Below the pieces are notes generated by a model, which worked only from the letters and a program-made list of their open reading frames with translations, searched no databases and was not told where the DNA came from. From positions 558,001 through 622,000 of the forward strand of contig NZ_CP108041.1 in NCBI RefSeq assembly GCF_036173065.1: DNA of 64,000 bases. The letters are read 5' to 3'. The number at the start of each line of letters is the position of its first letter. The stretch's first letter is position 1. Below are positions 7,584 through 15,894 of this stretch, in pieces. Position numbers and translations under genes: made by a program. Source of the stretch: Rhodococcus sp. NBC_00297. GTDB lineage: Bacteria; Actinomycetota; Actinomycetes; Mycobacteriales; Mycobacteriaceae.

Positions 7584-9905
7584 CTACTTTCCGAAGCCCG
7601 CCTTCCGCAGCGCATCGGCCATCGATCCCGTTGCCGCGGCGGGTGCCGAGGACTGCGCTCCCTTGCGCGGTCCGGCTCCGGTCTTCTGCCGGTTCCGGGT
7701 GCCCTGGCCTCCCGACCCGCCGCGTGGAGCCGATGCCGCTGCCGTACCGCCGATCTCGTCGGTCAGTCGCAAGGACAGGCCGATCCGCTGGCGCGGCAGG
7801 TCGACCTCCATGATCTTCACGCGCACGACCTGTCCGGACTTGACGACGTCGTGGGGGTCCGAGACGAAGCGGTCGGACATCGCCGAGACGTGGACGAGTC
7901 CGTCCTGGTGCACGCCCACGTCGACGAAGGCGCCGAAGGCCGCCACGTTGGTCACCACTCCCTCGAGCACCATGCCCGGTTCGAGGTCGGCGACCTTCTC
8001 GACACCGGCCGCGAAGGTGGCGGTCGCGAACTCCGGACGCGGATCACGGCCGGGCTTCTCGAGCTCGGACAGGATGTCGGTGACGGTCGGGAGTCCGAAC
8101 CGGTCGTCGACGAAGTCCTGCGGGCGCAGGGACCTCAGCACCCGCTCGTTGCCGATCACCTCACGGACTCCCATGCCGGCCCTGTCGACGATGCGGCGCA
8201 CCACGGGATACGCCTCGGGGTGCACGCTCGACCGGTCGAGGGGGTCGTCGCCGTCGGTGATGCGGAGGAACCCGGCGCACTGCTCGAAGGCCTTGGGCCC
8301 GAGCCGCGGAACCTTCTGCAGCGCGGATCGGGATCGGAAGGGGCCGTTCTCGTCGCGGTGCGCGACGATCGACTCGGCGAGAGTGGTGGCCACGCCGGAG
8401 ACGCGCGCGAGCAGAGGCACGCTGGCGGTGTTGACGTCGACGCCGACCGCGTTCACCGCGTCCTCGACGACGGCGCCCAGGGAACGCGCCAACATGGATT
8501 CCGAGACGTCGTGCTGGTACTGCCCCACGCCGATCGACTTCGGGTCGATCTTCACCAGTTCCGCGAGGGGATCCTGCAGACGACGGGCGATGGAGACCGC
8601 GCCGCGGATCGAGACGTCGAGATCGGGCAGTTCGCGCGACCCGTGGGCGGACGCGGAGTACACGGAGGCGCCGGCCTCGGAGACCATCGCCTTGGTCAGG
8701 TTCGCGTCCGGGTACTTCGCGATGAGTTCCGCCGCCAGCGCGTCGGTCTCACGCGACGCGGTGCCGTTGCCGATGGCCAGCAGATCGACACGGTGCTTCG
8801 CCGCCAGTGCGGCCAGCGTCGCGAGCGCCTCGTTCCACTTGCCCTGGGGCTTGTGCGGATAGATGGTGTCGTACGCGAGGACCTTGCCGGTGGGGTCCAC
8901 GATCGCGACCTTGGTCCCCGTGCGGAACCCCGGGTCGAGGCCCATGGTGGTGCGACTGCCGGCGGGCGCCGCCAACAGCAGGTCCTCGAGATTGGAGGCG
9001 AAGACGTCGACCGCGCGCTCCTCCGCGGACTGCCGCAGCCGCATGCGGGTGTCGATGCCCAGGCTGACCAGAAGCTTGGTCCGCCACGCCCATCGCACCG
9101 TGTCGAGGAGCCACCGGTCGGCCGCACGTCCGTGGTCGCCGATACCGAAGCGCGCCGCGATGCGGGTCTCGTACACCGACGCGGTACCGGGTGCGGGTTC
9201 GTCGGTGTTCGGCTCCGGATCCATCGTGAGGGAGAGCACCTCCTCCTTCTCCCCGCGCAGGACTGCCAGTACTCGATGGGACGGAACGGAGGTGAAGGAC
9301 TCGGAGAACGCGAAGTAGTCGGAGAACTTCGCACCGTCCGTCTCCTTGCCCGGTCGCACCGCGCTGGTCAACCGGCCACGGGTCCACATCAGCTCGCGCA
9401 GCGACCCGACGAGGTCGGCGTCCTCGGCGAAGTGCTCGACGAGGATCGCGCGCGCACCGGCGAGCTGCTCCTCGCCGAAGGACGTCGGATCGGTGGTCGG
9501 ATCGGACAGCAGGGCGTCCGCCACGGGCTGGTGGCCGGCCTCGCGCGCGATATGCGCCTTGGTGCGGCGCTTCGGTTTGAACGGGAGGTAGATGTCCTCG
9601 AGGCGCGCCTTGGTGTCCGCGAGCACGATCGAGTCCTCTAGGGCGTCGTCGAGCTTGCCCTGCGAGCGGATGGACTCGAGAATCGCGGCGCGGCGCTCGT
9701 CGAGCTCGCGCAGGTATCGCAGTCGCTCGTCGATCGTGCGCAGCTGGGTGTCGTCGAGCGTGCCCGTGACCTCCTTGCGGTAGCGCGCGATGAACGGCAC
9801 CGTCGCACCCCCGTCGAGCAGGTCCACGGCGGCGCGTACGCGCTCCTCCGCGACGTCGAGCTCCTCGGCGATCCGGCGATTGACAGATTTCACAGCGGTC
9901 GTCAC
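7584..9905 (-). CDS. tex: Tex family RNA-binding transcription accessory protein
   Basis: Tex is a cytoplasmic nucleic-acid-binding protein related to eukaryotic Spt6. The 773-residue product has the full layout. A helical N-terminal domain (VKSVNRRIAEELDVAEERV onward, with TVPFIARYRKEVTG) is followed by a YqgF/RNase H-like domain (TMGLDPGFRTGTKVAIVDPTGKVLA). Helix-hairpin-helix segments follow (VDVNTASVPLLARVSGV; FRSRSALQKVPRLGPKAFEQCAGFLRI), then a C-terminal S1 domain (GMVLEGVVTNVAAFGAFVDVG) and a Gly/Arg-rich tail. The GTG at 9905 was chosen because homology begins right after it; the frame is open further upstream, but that part has no Tex character. It is divergent from the lipoprotein gene at 10028. 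Confidence 0.93.
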   Translation of the reverse strand: MTTAVKSVNRRIAEELDVAEERVRAAVDLLDGGATVPFIARYRKEVTGTLDDTQLRTIDERLRYLRELDERRAAILESIRSQGKLDDALEDSIVLADTKARLEDIYLPFKPKRRTKAHIAREAGHQPVADALLSDPTTDPTSFGEEQLAGARAILVEHFAEDADLVGSLRELMWTRGRLTSAVRPGKETDGAKFSDYFAFSESFTSVPSHRVLAVLRGEKEEVLSLTMDPEPNTDEPAPGTASVYETRIAARFGIGDHGRAADRWLLDTVRWAWRTKLLVSLGIDTRMRLRQSAEERAVDVFASNLEDLLLAAPAGSRTTMGLDPGFRTGTKVAIVDPTGKVLAYDTIYPHKPQGKWNEALATLAALAAKHRVDLLAIGNGTASRETDALAAELIAKYPDANLTKAMVSEAGASVYSASAHGSRELPDLDVSIRGAVSIARRLQDPLAELVKIDPKSIGVGQYQHDVSESMLARSLGAVVEDAVNAVGVDVNTASVPLLARVSGVATTLAESIVAHRDENGPFRSRSALQKVPRLGPKAFEQCAGFLRITDGDDPLDRSSVHPEAYPVVRRIVDRAGMGVREVIGNERVLRSLRPQDFVDDRFGLPTVTDILSELEKPGRDPRPEFATATFAAGVEKVADLEPGMVLEGVVTNVAAFGAFVDVGVHQDGLVHVSAMSDRFVSDPHDVVKSGQVVRVKIMEVDLPRQRIGLSLRLTDEIGGTAAASAPRGGSGGQGTRNRQKTGAGPRKGAQSSAPAAATGSMADALRKAGFGK

Positions 9906-10027
9906 GGCGATGGACCCTACCGCGCCGGTACCGTGGAGTGACGGTGCCGCCCCGGGTTCCGAGCGCCGACGCGCCCGGTACGTCCACTCTCGAATGTGGG
10001 GGCACTCGATGACAGAACGGTAGTCAC

Positions 10028-10984
10028 GTGACAACTCCTTCGGCGCGCCTGCGACGAGCCTCCACCATGTTGGCGGCGGTGGCGCTCGCCACTACGATGG
10101 CGGCGGCCTGCGCGCAGCCGGCCGAGCCGGCGGCGACGACGATCCCGGTCGCACCGGAGTTCCCCGAACCCGAGATGCCGATGGCACCGGACCTCACCGG
10201 TCGCCTGCAGCAGGCACTCGACGGCGCGGCCGCTCGCGGCGCGACGCTCTCCATCGGCTTCCTCGATCGGGAGACCGGGACGTACATGGGTTCCGGTGAC
10301 AACGATCCGATCGAGACGGCGTCGGTGGTCAAGTTGTTCATCGCCGACGATCTGCTCTACCGCTCGTCGCGCGGCGAGTTCGCCCTCGACGAGGAGTCCC
10401 GTGCCCTCATCGCGCCGATGCTCTCGTCGTCGGACGACAGTGCGGCACAGGTCCTGTGGGACGCCGCCGGTGGATCCGACGTCGTGGCACGCGTCGCCGG
10501 CCGCTACGGCCTGCCCGCCACCGCCGCGTCGGCGGACGGGATCTGGTGGAACACCCGGACCACCGCGGCGGACCTGGTGAGGTACTACGACGCCGTCCTC
10601 GACGGCACCGGCGGACTGAACCCGGCGGACCGGGCGACTGTCGTCGGAGACCTCGAGGCCTTCACCCCCGAGGGAGCGGACGGCTATCCCCAGACCTTCG
10701 GCATCCCGCGGGCACTCCCGGGCGAGACGGTCCGCGGGGTCAAGCAAGGCTGGATGTGCTGCGTCGACGGTCGGTGGATCCACCTGAGCACCGGGTTCGT
10801 CGGCGACGGGGAGCGCTACGTGGTGGCGGTGCTCTCGCGGGAGGATCCCTGGTACGGCGCGGACGGCGGCAGCGCGGAGACGACGGCGGACACCGCGGTG
10901 ACGGACGACGACGGCGCCAAGCACGCGCGCGTCACCGTCACCGGCGCGCTGAAGATCCTGTTCCCCACCGGGGTCGTCGCCTGA
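10028..10984 (+). CDS. LppW-like lipoprotein with serine beta-lactamase/PBP-type fold
   Basis: An exported lipoprotein of 318 residues. It has a basic start (RLRR), a hydrophobic stretch and a lipobox-like MAAAC with the modified cysteine at 28, then a Pro/Glu/Ala-rich linker. The domain that follows has the three landmarks of the serine beta-lactamase/penicillin-binding fold in order: SVVK (S99-K102) as SxxK, SDDS at about 135 in the SDN position, and VKQG as the KTG-like box. This position, facing trmD between rplS and rpsP, is that of LppW (Rv2905) in mycobacteria. Whether it hydrolyses anything is open. The start is GTG; an ATG 13 codons in would cut off the basic part of the signal. Confidence 0.85.
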   Translation: MTTPSARLRRASTMLAAVALATTMAAACAQPAEPAATTIPVAPEFPEPEMPMAPDLTGRLQQALDGAAARGATLSIGFLDRETGTYMGSGDNDPIETASVVKLFIADDLLYRSSRGEFALDEESRALIAPMLSSSDDSAAQVLWDAAGGSDVVARVAGRYGLPATAASADGIWWNTRTTAADLVRYYDAVLDGTGGLNPADRATVVGDLEAFTPEGADGYPQTFGIPRALPGETVRGVKQGWMCCVDGRWIHLSTGFVGDGERYVVAVLSREDPWYGADGGSAETTADTAVTDDDGAKHARVTVTGALKILFPTGVVA

Positions 10985-10993
10985 GAGATCGCG

Positions 10994-11674
10994 TCAGGGC
11001 AGGAGGTCGGGCCGGCGCTGAGCGGTACGCTCGAGCGACTGTTGCCGCCGCCACTGTTCGATGCGGGAGTGGTTGCCGGACAACAGGACCGGCGGCACGT
11101 CCAGGCCGCGCCACGTGGCCGGTCGGGTGTATCCCGGCCCCTCGAGGAGACCGTCGGAGAACGAGTCCTGTTGGTGCGAGAGCTGATTGCCCAGGACGCC
11201 GGGCAGCAGCCGCGTCACGGCCTCGGTCATCACCAGCACCGCGGCCTCGCCGCCGATGAGCACGTAGTCCCCGATGCTGACCTCCTCGACGCGCACCCGG
11301 GTCGCCGCGTCGTCGAAGACTCGCTGATCGATGCCCTCGTAGCGGCCGCATGCGAACACCAGATGATCCTCGCGCGACCATCTCTCGGCGGTGCGCTGAG
11401 TGAAGGGCACTCCGGCGGGCGTGGGCACCACCAGGATCGGGTCGGCGTCGCGCATGACGTCGTCCAACGCGTCTCCCCACACCGTCGGCTTCATGACCAT
11501 GCCGGGGCCGCCGCCGTAGGGCGAGTCGTCGACCGCCTTGTGCACGTCGTGTGTCCAGTCCCGGAGGTCGTGGACACCAAGGGTCACCAGACCGTTCTGC
11601 ACGGCCTTGCCCAGCAGCGCGGTACGCATGGGCTCGAGGTACTCGGGGAAGATCGTCACCACGTCGATACGCAT
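10994..11674 (-). CDS. trmD: tRNA (guanine37-N1)-methyltransferase
   Basis: TrmD methylates G37 next to the tRNA anticodon and prevents +1 frameshifting. The 226-residue product has the trefoil-knot AdoMet site: [15 protein letters not shown] and [17 protein letters not shown]. The N terminus is [13 protein letters not shown], with [13 protein letters not shown] further on. The ATG at 11674 was chosen because GGCGAG lies 5 bases before it. A GTG at 11680 overlapping the rimM stop would add two residues. It is the last gene of rpsP-KH-rimM-trmD. The convergent lipoprotein gene ends only 9 bp away. Confidence 0.95.
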   Translation of the reverse strand: MRIDVVTIFPEYLEPMRTALLGKAVQNGLVTLGVHDLRDWTHDVHKAVDDSPYGGGPGMVMKPTVWGDALDDVMRDADPILVVPTPAGVPFTQRTAERWSREDHLVFACGRYEGIDQRVFDDAATRVRVEEVSIGDYVLIGGEAAVLVMTEAVTRLLPGVLGNQLSHQQDSFSDGLLEGPGYTRPATWRGLDVPPVLLSGNHSRIEQWRRQQSLERTAQRRPDLLP

Positions 11675-11676
11675 GG

Positions 11677-12222
11677 TCACTCGCCGTCCAGAAGCCCTTC
11701 GGGCGGGTCGATCTCGACGGTCCGCGTCTCGCGGGAGACCGACACCACGATCGCGGACACGAACGGTACGAGCAGTTCGCGGCCGACGTTCTCGTCGGCC
11801 GGCGTGATCGACAGCAACTCCCCCGCAGCGGAGTGCAGCACCTCGCTGACCGTGCCGATCACCGTGCCCGCCGACTCGTGATCCGGAGCGAACTGCACCG
11901 TCATGCCCTCGAGCTCGTGGTCGTAGAACTCGTCCGGATCGTCGGACGGGGGTAGATCCGCGGTGTCGACGACGAACAGGGTGCCGCGCATCGCGTCGGC
12001 GGTACTGCGATCGTCGATTCCCTTCAGACGCAGCAGAAGCCGCCCGGAATGCTCCCGGGCGGCTTCCACCGTGTAGTCGGTCGTGCTGTCGTCGCGACGC
12101 GCACGGCCGTGCAGAACGGATCCCGGAGCGAACCGCTCGTCAGGATCGTCCGTGCGGACCTCCACGACGACCTCGCCCTTGATGCCGTGCGACTTGGCCA
12201 CGCGGCCCACGACGAGCTCCAC
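11677..12222 (-). CDS. rimM: 16S rRNA processing protein RimM
   Basis: RimM helps mature the 30S head by working on the 3' domain of 16S rRNA and on S19. The 181-residue protein has the N-terminal RimM barrel ([44 protein letters not shown]). The C-terminal PRC-barrel-like domain ([39 protein letters not shown]) follows. The start is GTG, 8 bp after the KH gene, and its stop overlaps the optional trmD GTG start. Confidence 0.95.
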   Translation of the reverse strand: MELVVGRVAKSHGIKGEVVVEVRTDDPDERFAPGSVLHGRARRDDSTTDYTVEAAREHSGRLLLRLKGIDDRSTADAMRGTLFVVDTADLPPSDDPDEFYDHELEGMTVQFAPDHESAGTVIGTVSEVLHSAAGELLSITPADENVGRELLVPFVSAIVVSVSRETRTVEIDPPEGLLDGE

Positions 12223-12230
12223 GTCGGTGA

Positions 12231-12473
12231 TCAGCGATCGGTGTCGACGACGTCGACACGGATCCCACGGCCGCCGATACCCGAGACGAGGGTACGGAGC
12301 GCGGTGGCGGTACGACCGCCACGGCCGATGACCTTGCCCAGATCGTCGGGGTGCACGTGCACCTCGACGGTCCGGCCACGGCGACCGGTGATCATCTCGA
12401 CACGAACGTCGTCCGGATTGGACACGATGCCGCGAACCAGATGCTCGACGGCGTCGGCGACCATGGTGCTCAC
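12231..12473 (-). CDS. khpA: KH-domain RNA-binding protein (KhpA/YlqC family)
   Basis: An 80-residue single KH domain with the signature VIGRGGRTATALRTLV and a preceding EVHVHPDDLGK segment. KhpA proteins bind RNA and in several Gram-positives act with KhpB in cell-division control; in actinobacteria the gene lies between rpsP and rimM. The GTG at 12473 gives exactly the 80-residue length of the mycobacterial homologue (Rv2908c). An ATG three codons in is the alternative. It is part of the rpsP operon. Confidence 0.93.
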   Translation of the reverse strand: MSTMVADAVEHLVRGIVSNPDDVRVEMITGRRGRTVEVHVHPDDLGKVIGRGGRTATALRTLVSGIGGRGIRVDVVDTDR

Positions 12474-12482
12474 AGGTGGGTC

Positions 12483-12944
12483 CTACTTCTCGGTGGACTC
12501 GGCGGTGGCGTCGGCGGTCTCGTCTGCCGGTGCGCTCTCGGCGTCGTCGGCCTTGGCGGCCTTCTTCTTCTTCGGCGTGGTGGCCTCGGCGACGGGCTCG
12601 TTGTCGGCGGCGGCGAGCGCAGCGTTGAACAGGTCCAGCTTGGACGGCTTCGGCTCCTTGACGCGGAGCGTGCCCTCGGCGCCCGGCAGGCCCTTGAACT
12701 TCTGCCAGTCACCGGTGATCTTGAGGAGTGCCTCGACGGGCTCGGTGGGCTGTGCGCCCACGCTCAGCCAGTGCTGCACGCGATCGGAATCGATCTCGAT
12801 CAGCGACGGCTCTTCCTTCGGGTGGTACTTGCCGACGGTCTCGATGGCACGGCCACCGCGACGGGTACGCGCGTCGGCGATGACGACACGGTACTGCGGG
12901 TTGCGGATCTTGCCGAGACGGGTGAGCTTGATCTTGACTGCCAT
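12483..12944 (-). CDS. rpsP: 30S ribosomal protein S16
   Basis: S16 binds 16S rRNA early in 30S assembly. Residues 1-110 are standard S16 ([46 protein letters not shown]). The C terminus carries the long low-complexity tail usual in actinobacterial S16, here rich in Ala, Lys, Glu and Asp with a KKKKAAK run. The ATG at 12944 is the family start; an upstream in-frame ATG is not needed. The gene heads the rpsP-KH-rimM-trmD operon. The 194 bp upstream should hold its promoter; I see no convincing hexamers. Confidence 0.96.
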   Translation of the reverse strand: MAVKIKLTRLGKIRNPQYRVVIADARTRRGGRAIETVGKYHPKEEPSLIEIDSDRVQHWLSVGAQPTEPVEALLKITGDWQKFKGLPGAEGTLRVKEPKPSKLDLFNAALAAADNEPVAEATTPKKKKAAKADDAESAPADETADATAESTEK

Positions 12945-13138
12945 GTGAAACGAAGCCTCTTTCGATGTGGTCGCAGGACGCGACCGCTGGTCACGGCGCA
13001 ATTCAGCGATGCGCACGGCATGCGCACCCGGTTTTGCGGTGGATGGGTGTTGTGACCGCCGCTCGGTACGGAACCGGAGACGGGCGAACAGCGACTTATT
13101 CTGCCAGACACCGCCCGAGCGTCATAATCCCAGCCCGG

Positions 13139-14221
13139 TCACCAGATCCGGCCGCGCAAGACCACCACGTCCGGCGCCGACAGGACGTCCGGCCCGGTTC
13201 GTGGGTCCGTGGAGTAGAACACCAGATCCGCGGGTGCGCCGTGCTCGATGCCCGCACGCCCGAGCCACCGCCGCGCCGTCCAACTGGCCGCACCCAGGGC
13301 GTCGGTCGGCGACAGGCCCACGCCCACCAGCGCCGCCACCTCGTCGGCCACCCGCCCGTGCTCGATGCTGCCGCCCGCGTCGGTGCCCGCGTAGATCGGG
13401 ACTCCGGCGTCGTGCGCGCGCCCCACCGTGTCCGCCACTCGGGCGTGCAGATCGCGCATGTGATCGGCGTAGCGCGGATAGCGGGTGGCCGAGTCGGCGA
13501 TCGACGGAAAGGTCTCGATGTTGATGAGCGTGGGCACCAGTGCGGTTCCGTGCTCGACCATCATCTCGATGGTCTCGTCGGTCAGGCCGGTGCCGTGTTC
13601 GATGCAGTCGATGCCGGCACCGATCAGCCCGGGCAGCGCGTCCTCGCCGAAGACGTGCGCAGTGACCCGGGCGCCCTCGGCGTGGGCGGCGTCGATGGCC
13701 CGGCGCAGGACCGCGTCGTCCCACAAGGGTGCGAGGTCGCCGACCTCGCGGTCGATCCAGTCGCCGACCAGCTTGACCCACCCGTCGCCGAGGCGCGCCT
13801 GCTGAGCCACGGCCTCGGGCAGTTGCGACTCGTCCTCGAGATCGACGGCGAGGCCGGGAATGTAGCGCTTGGGCATCGCGATGTGCCGACCCGCACGGAT
13901 GATGCGCGGCAGATCCTCGTGGTCGTCGAGTGCGCGGGTGTCGACGGGCGATCCCGCGTCACGCAGCAGCAGCGCACCCACCTCGCGCTCGGTGGTGGCC
14001 TGCGCGACGGTGCCGTCGTGATCCTCGTGCCCGCCGCCGTACGTGATACCGACATGGCAGTGCGCGTCGACGAGACCCGGAACGATCCAGCCGCCCCGCG
14101 CCACCGTGGTGGCACCGGGAACCGGATTCAGTGAGACGAGGCCGTCTCGCACCCAGACGTCCACCTCGTCGTGGCCGGGCAGCACGACGCCGCGCAGATG
14201 CAGACTCGGCGAGATGCGCAC
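13139..14221 (-). CDS. Metal-dependent amidohydrolase family protein
   Basis: A 360-residue TIM-barrel amidohydrolase. The metal site is readable: DAHCHVG (H54 and H56), a lysine in WVKLVGDWID, histidines in VTAHVFGED and IEHGTGLTD, and the aspartate of YAGTDAGG. The N- and C-terminal strands form the usual small beta domain (VPGLVDAHCH; HGAPADLVFYSTDP). The substrate is not known; relatives hydrolyse cyclic imides, dipeptides or lactones. The position directly after ffh matches the mycobacterial gene Rv2915c. The start is GTG, 13 bp after the ffh stop. Confidence 0.88.
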   Translation of the reverse strand: MRISPSLHLRGVVLPGHDEVDVWVRDGLVSLNPVPGATTVARGGWIVPGLVDAHCHVGITYGGGHEDHDGTVAQATTEREVGALLLRDAGSPVDTRALDDHEDLPRIIRAGRHIAMPKRYIPGLAVDLEDESQLPEAVAQQARLGDGWVKLVGDWIDREVGDLAPLWDDAVLRRAIDAAHAEGARVTAHVFGEDALPGLIGAGIDCIEHGTGLTDETIEMMVEHGTALVPTLINIETFPSIADSATRYPRYADHMRDLHARVADTVGRAHDAGVPIYAGTDAGGSIEHGRVADEVAALVGVGLSPTDALGAASWTARRWLGRAGIEHGAPADLVFYSTDPRTGPDVLSAPDVVVLRGRIW

Positions 14222-14234
14222 CGCGTGCTCCGCC

Positions 14235-15803
14235 CTACTTCCTGGGGAGCTTCAGCTGCGACAGGTCGATGCCCTCGAGGCCCGGCGGAAGCTGGTCGAG
14301 GCCCTTCGGCATCGAGGACAGATCGGGCATCCCCGCGGGCATTCCGCCCGGCATACCGGGGAAGCCTCCCCGCACGCCCTTCGGCGGTGTGGGTCCGCGA
14401 CCGCCCTTCTTCCCCTTCTTGCCCTTCTTGTTGCTGCGCTGAACCTGCTTGCGCGCGCCGGGCATGCCCATGCGGCCGGCCATCGACGCCATCATCTTGC
14501 GGGCCTCGAAGAAGCGGTCGACGAGCTGGTTGACGTCGGAGACCTTCACACCGGAACCGTTGGCGATGCGCAGACGACGGGAGGCGTTGATCATCTTCGG
14601 ATCGGCCCGTTCGGCGGGTGTCATACCGCGGATGATGGCCTGCACGCGGTCGAGCTGCTTGTCGTCCACCGACGCGAGGGCGTCCTTCATCTGACCGGCA
14701 CCGGGCAGCATGCCGAGCAGGTTGCCGATCGGTCCCATCTTGCGGATCGCCATCATCTGCTCGAGGAAGTCCTCGAGCGTCAACTGGCCGGACCCGATCT
14801 TCGCGGCGGTGTCCTCTGCCTGCTTCGCGTCGAAGACGGTCTCGGCCTGCTCGATGAGGCTGAGCAGGTCGCCCATGCCGAGGATGCGGCTCGCCATGCG
14901 ATCCGGGTGGAAGATCTCGAAGTCCTCGAGCTTCTCGCCCGTCGACGCGAACATGATCGGTCGACCGGTGACCTCGCGGACGCTCAGCGCGGCGCCACCG
15001 CGGGCGTCGCCGTCGAGCTTGGTCAGCACGACGCCGGTGAAGCCGACACCGTCCTGGAAGGCCTGCGCCGTGCTGACGGCGTCCTGGCCGATCATCGCGT
15101 CGAGCACGAACAGGATCTCGTCGGGGTTCGTCGCGTCGCGGATACCGGCGGCCTGGCCCATGAGCTCGGTGTCGATACCGAGACGGCCCGCGGTGTCGAC
15201 GATGACGACGTCGTACTGCTTGGCCCTGGCCTCCGCGACACCGGCGCGAGCGACCTCCACCGGATCGGCCGCGGTCACGCCGAGGGCATTCTCGCCGCCG
15301 CCGATCGACGTGCCCGGATGCGGCGCGAAGACGGCGGCGCCCGCACGCTCGCCGACGATCTGGAGCTGACTCACCGCACCGGGGCGCTGGAGGTCGCAGG
15401 CCACGAGGAGCGGGGTGTGGTTCTGGTCCTTGAGCCACTTGGCGAGCTTGCCGGCGAGTGTCGTCTTACCGGAGCCCTGCAGACCGGCCAGCATGATGAC
15501 GGTCGGCGGGTTCTTCGCGAACTCCACCCGCCGGGTCTCGCCACCGAGGATGCCGACGAGCTCGTCGTTGACGATCTTGACGACCTGCTGCGCGGGGTTG
15601 AGAGCAGCGGAGACCTCGGCGCCCTTCGCGCGCTCCTTGATCCGAGTGATGAAAGCGCGCACGACCGGCAGCGCGACGTCGGCGTCGAGCAGTGCCAGGC
15701 GGATCTCGCGGCACACCGCATCGATGTCGGCGCCCGAGAGCCGACCCTTGCCTCTCAGATCCTTGAGGCTTCCGGTCAATCTGTCGGACAGTGATTCGAA
15801 CAC
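14235..15803 (-). CDS. ffh: Signal recognition particle protein Ffh
   Basis: Ffh binds signal sequences and 4.5S RNA and hands nascent membrane proteins to FtsY. The 522-residue product has the N domain (FESLSDRLTGSLKDLRGKG), the GTPase G domain (G1 GLQGSGKTTLAGKLA, DTAGRLGID, TKLDGDARGG, FASTGEKLEDFE) and the Met-rich M domain (KMGPIGNLLGMLPGAGQM). The tail is Gly/Met/Pro-rich. The GTG at 15803 is preceded by AGGAG at a 5-base distance, the best ribosome site nearby. The SRP RNA gene is not in the window. The receptor gene ftsY lies 4.6 kb upstream on the same strand. Confidence 0.96.
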   Translation of the reverse strand: MFESLSDRLTGSLKDLRGKGRLSGADIDAVCREIRLALLDADVALPVVRAFITRIKERAKGAEVSAALNPAQQVVKIVNDELVGILGGETRRVEFAKNPPTVIMLAGLQGSGKTTLAGKLAKWLKDQNHTPLLVACDLQRPGAVSQLQIVGERAGAAVFAPHPGTSIGGGENALGVTAADPVEVARAGVAEARAKQYDVVIVDTAGRLGIDTELMGQAAGIRDATNPDEILFVLDAMIGQDAVSTAQAFQDGVGFTGVVLTKLDGDARGGAALSVREVTGRPIMFASTGEKLEDFEIFHPDRMASRILGMGDLLSLIEQAETVFDAKQAEDTAAKIGSGQLTLEDFLEQMMAIRKMGPIGNLLGMLPGAGQMKDALASVDDKQLDRVQAIIRGMTPAERADPKMINASRRLRIANGSGVKVSDVNQLVDRFFEARKMMASMAGRMGMPGARKQVQRSNKKGKKGKKGGRGPTPPKGVRGGFPGMPGGMPAGMPDLSSMPKGLDQLPPGLEGIDLSQLKLPRK

Positions 15804-15894
15804 CGATACTCCTGAACATCGCGAGAGAAGTGAAGACTCCGTCGACCAGACTAACGGTCGATCGACCCGGCGGTGGCCCGGCCCGACGCCTACC

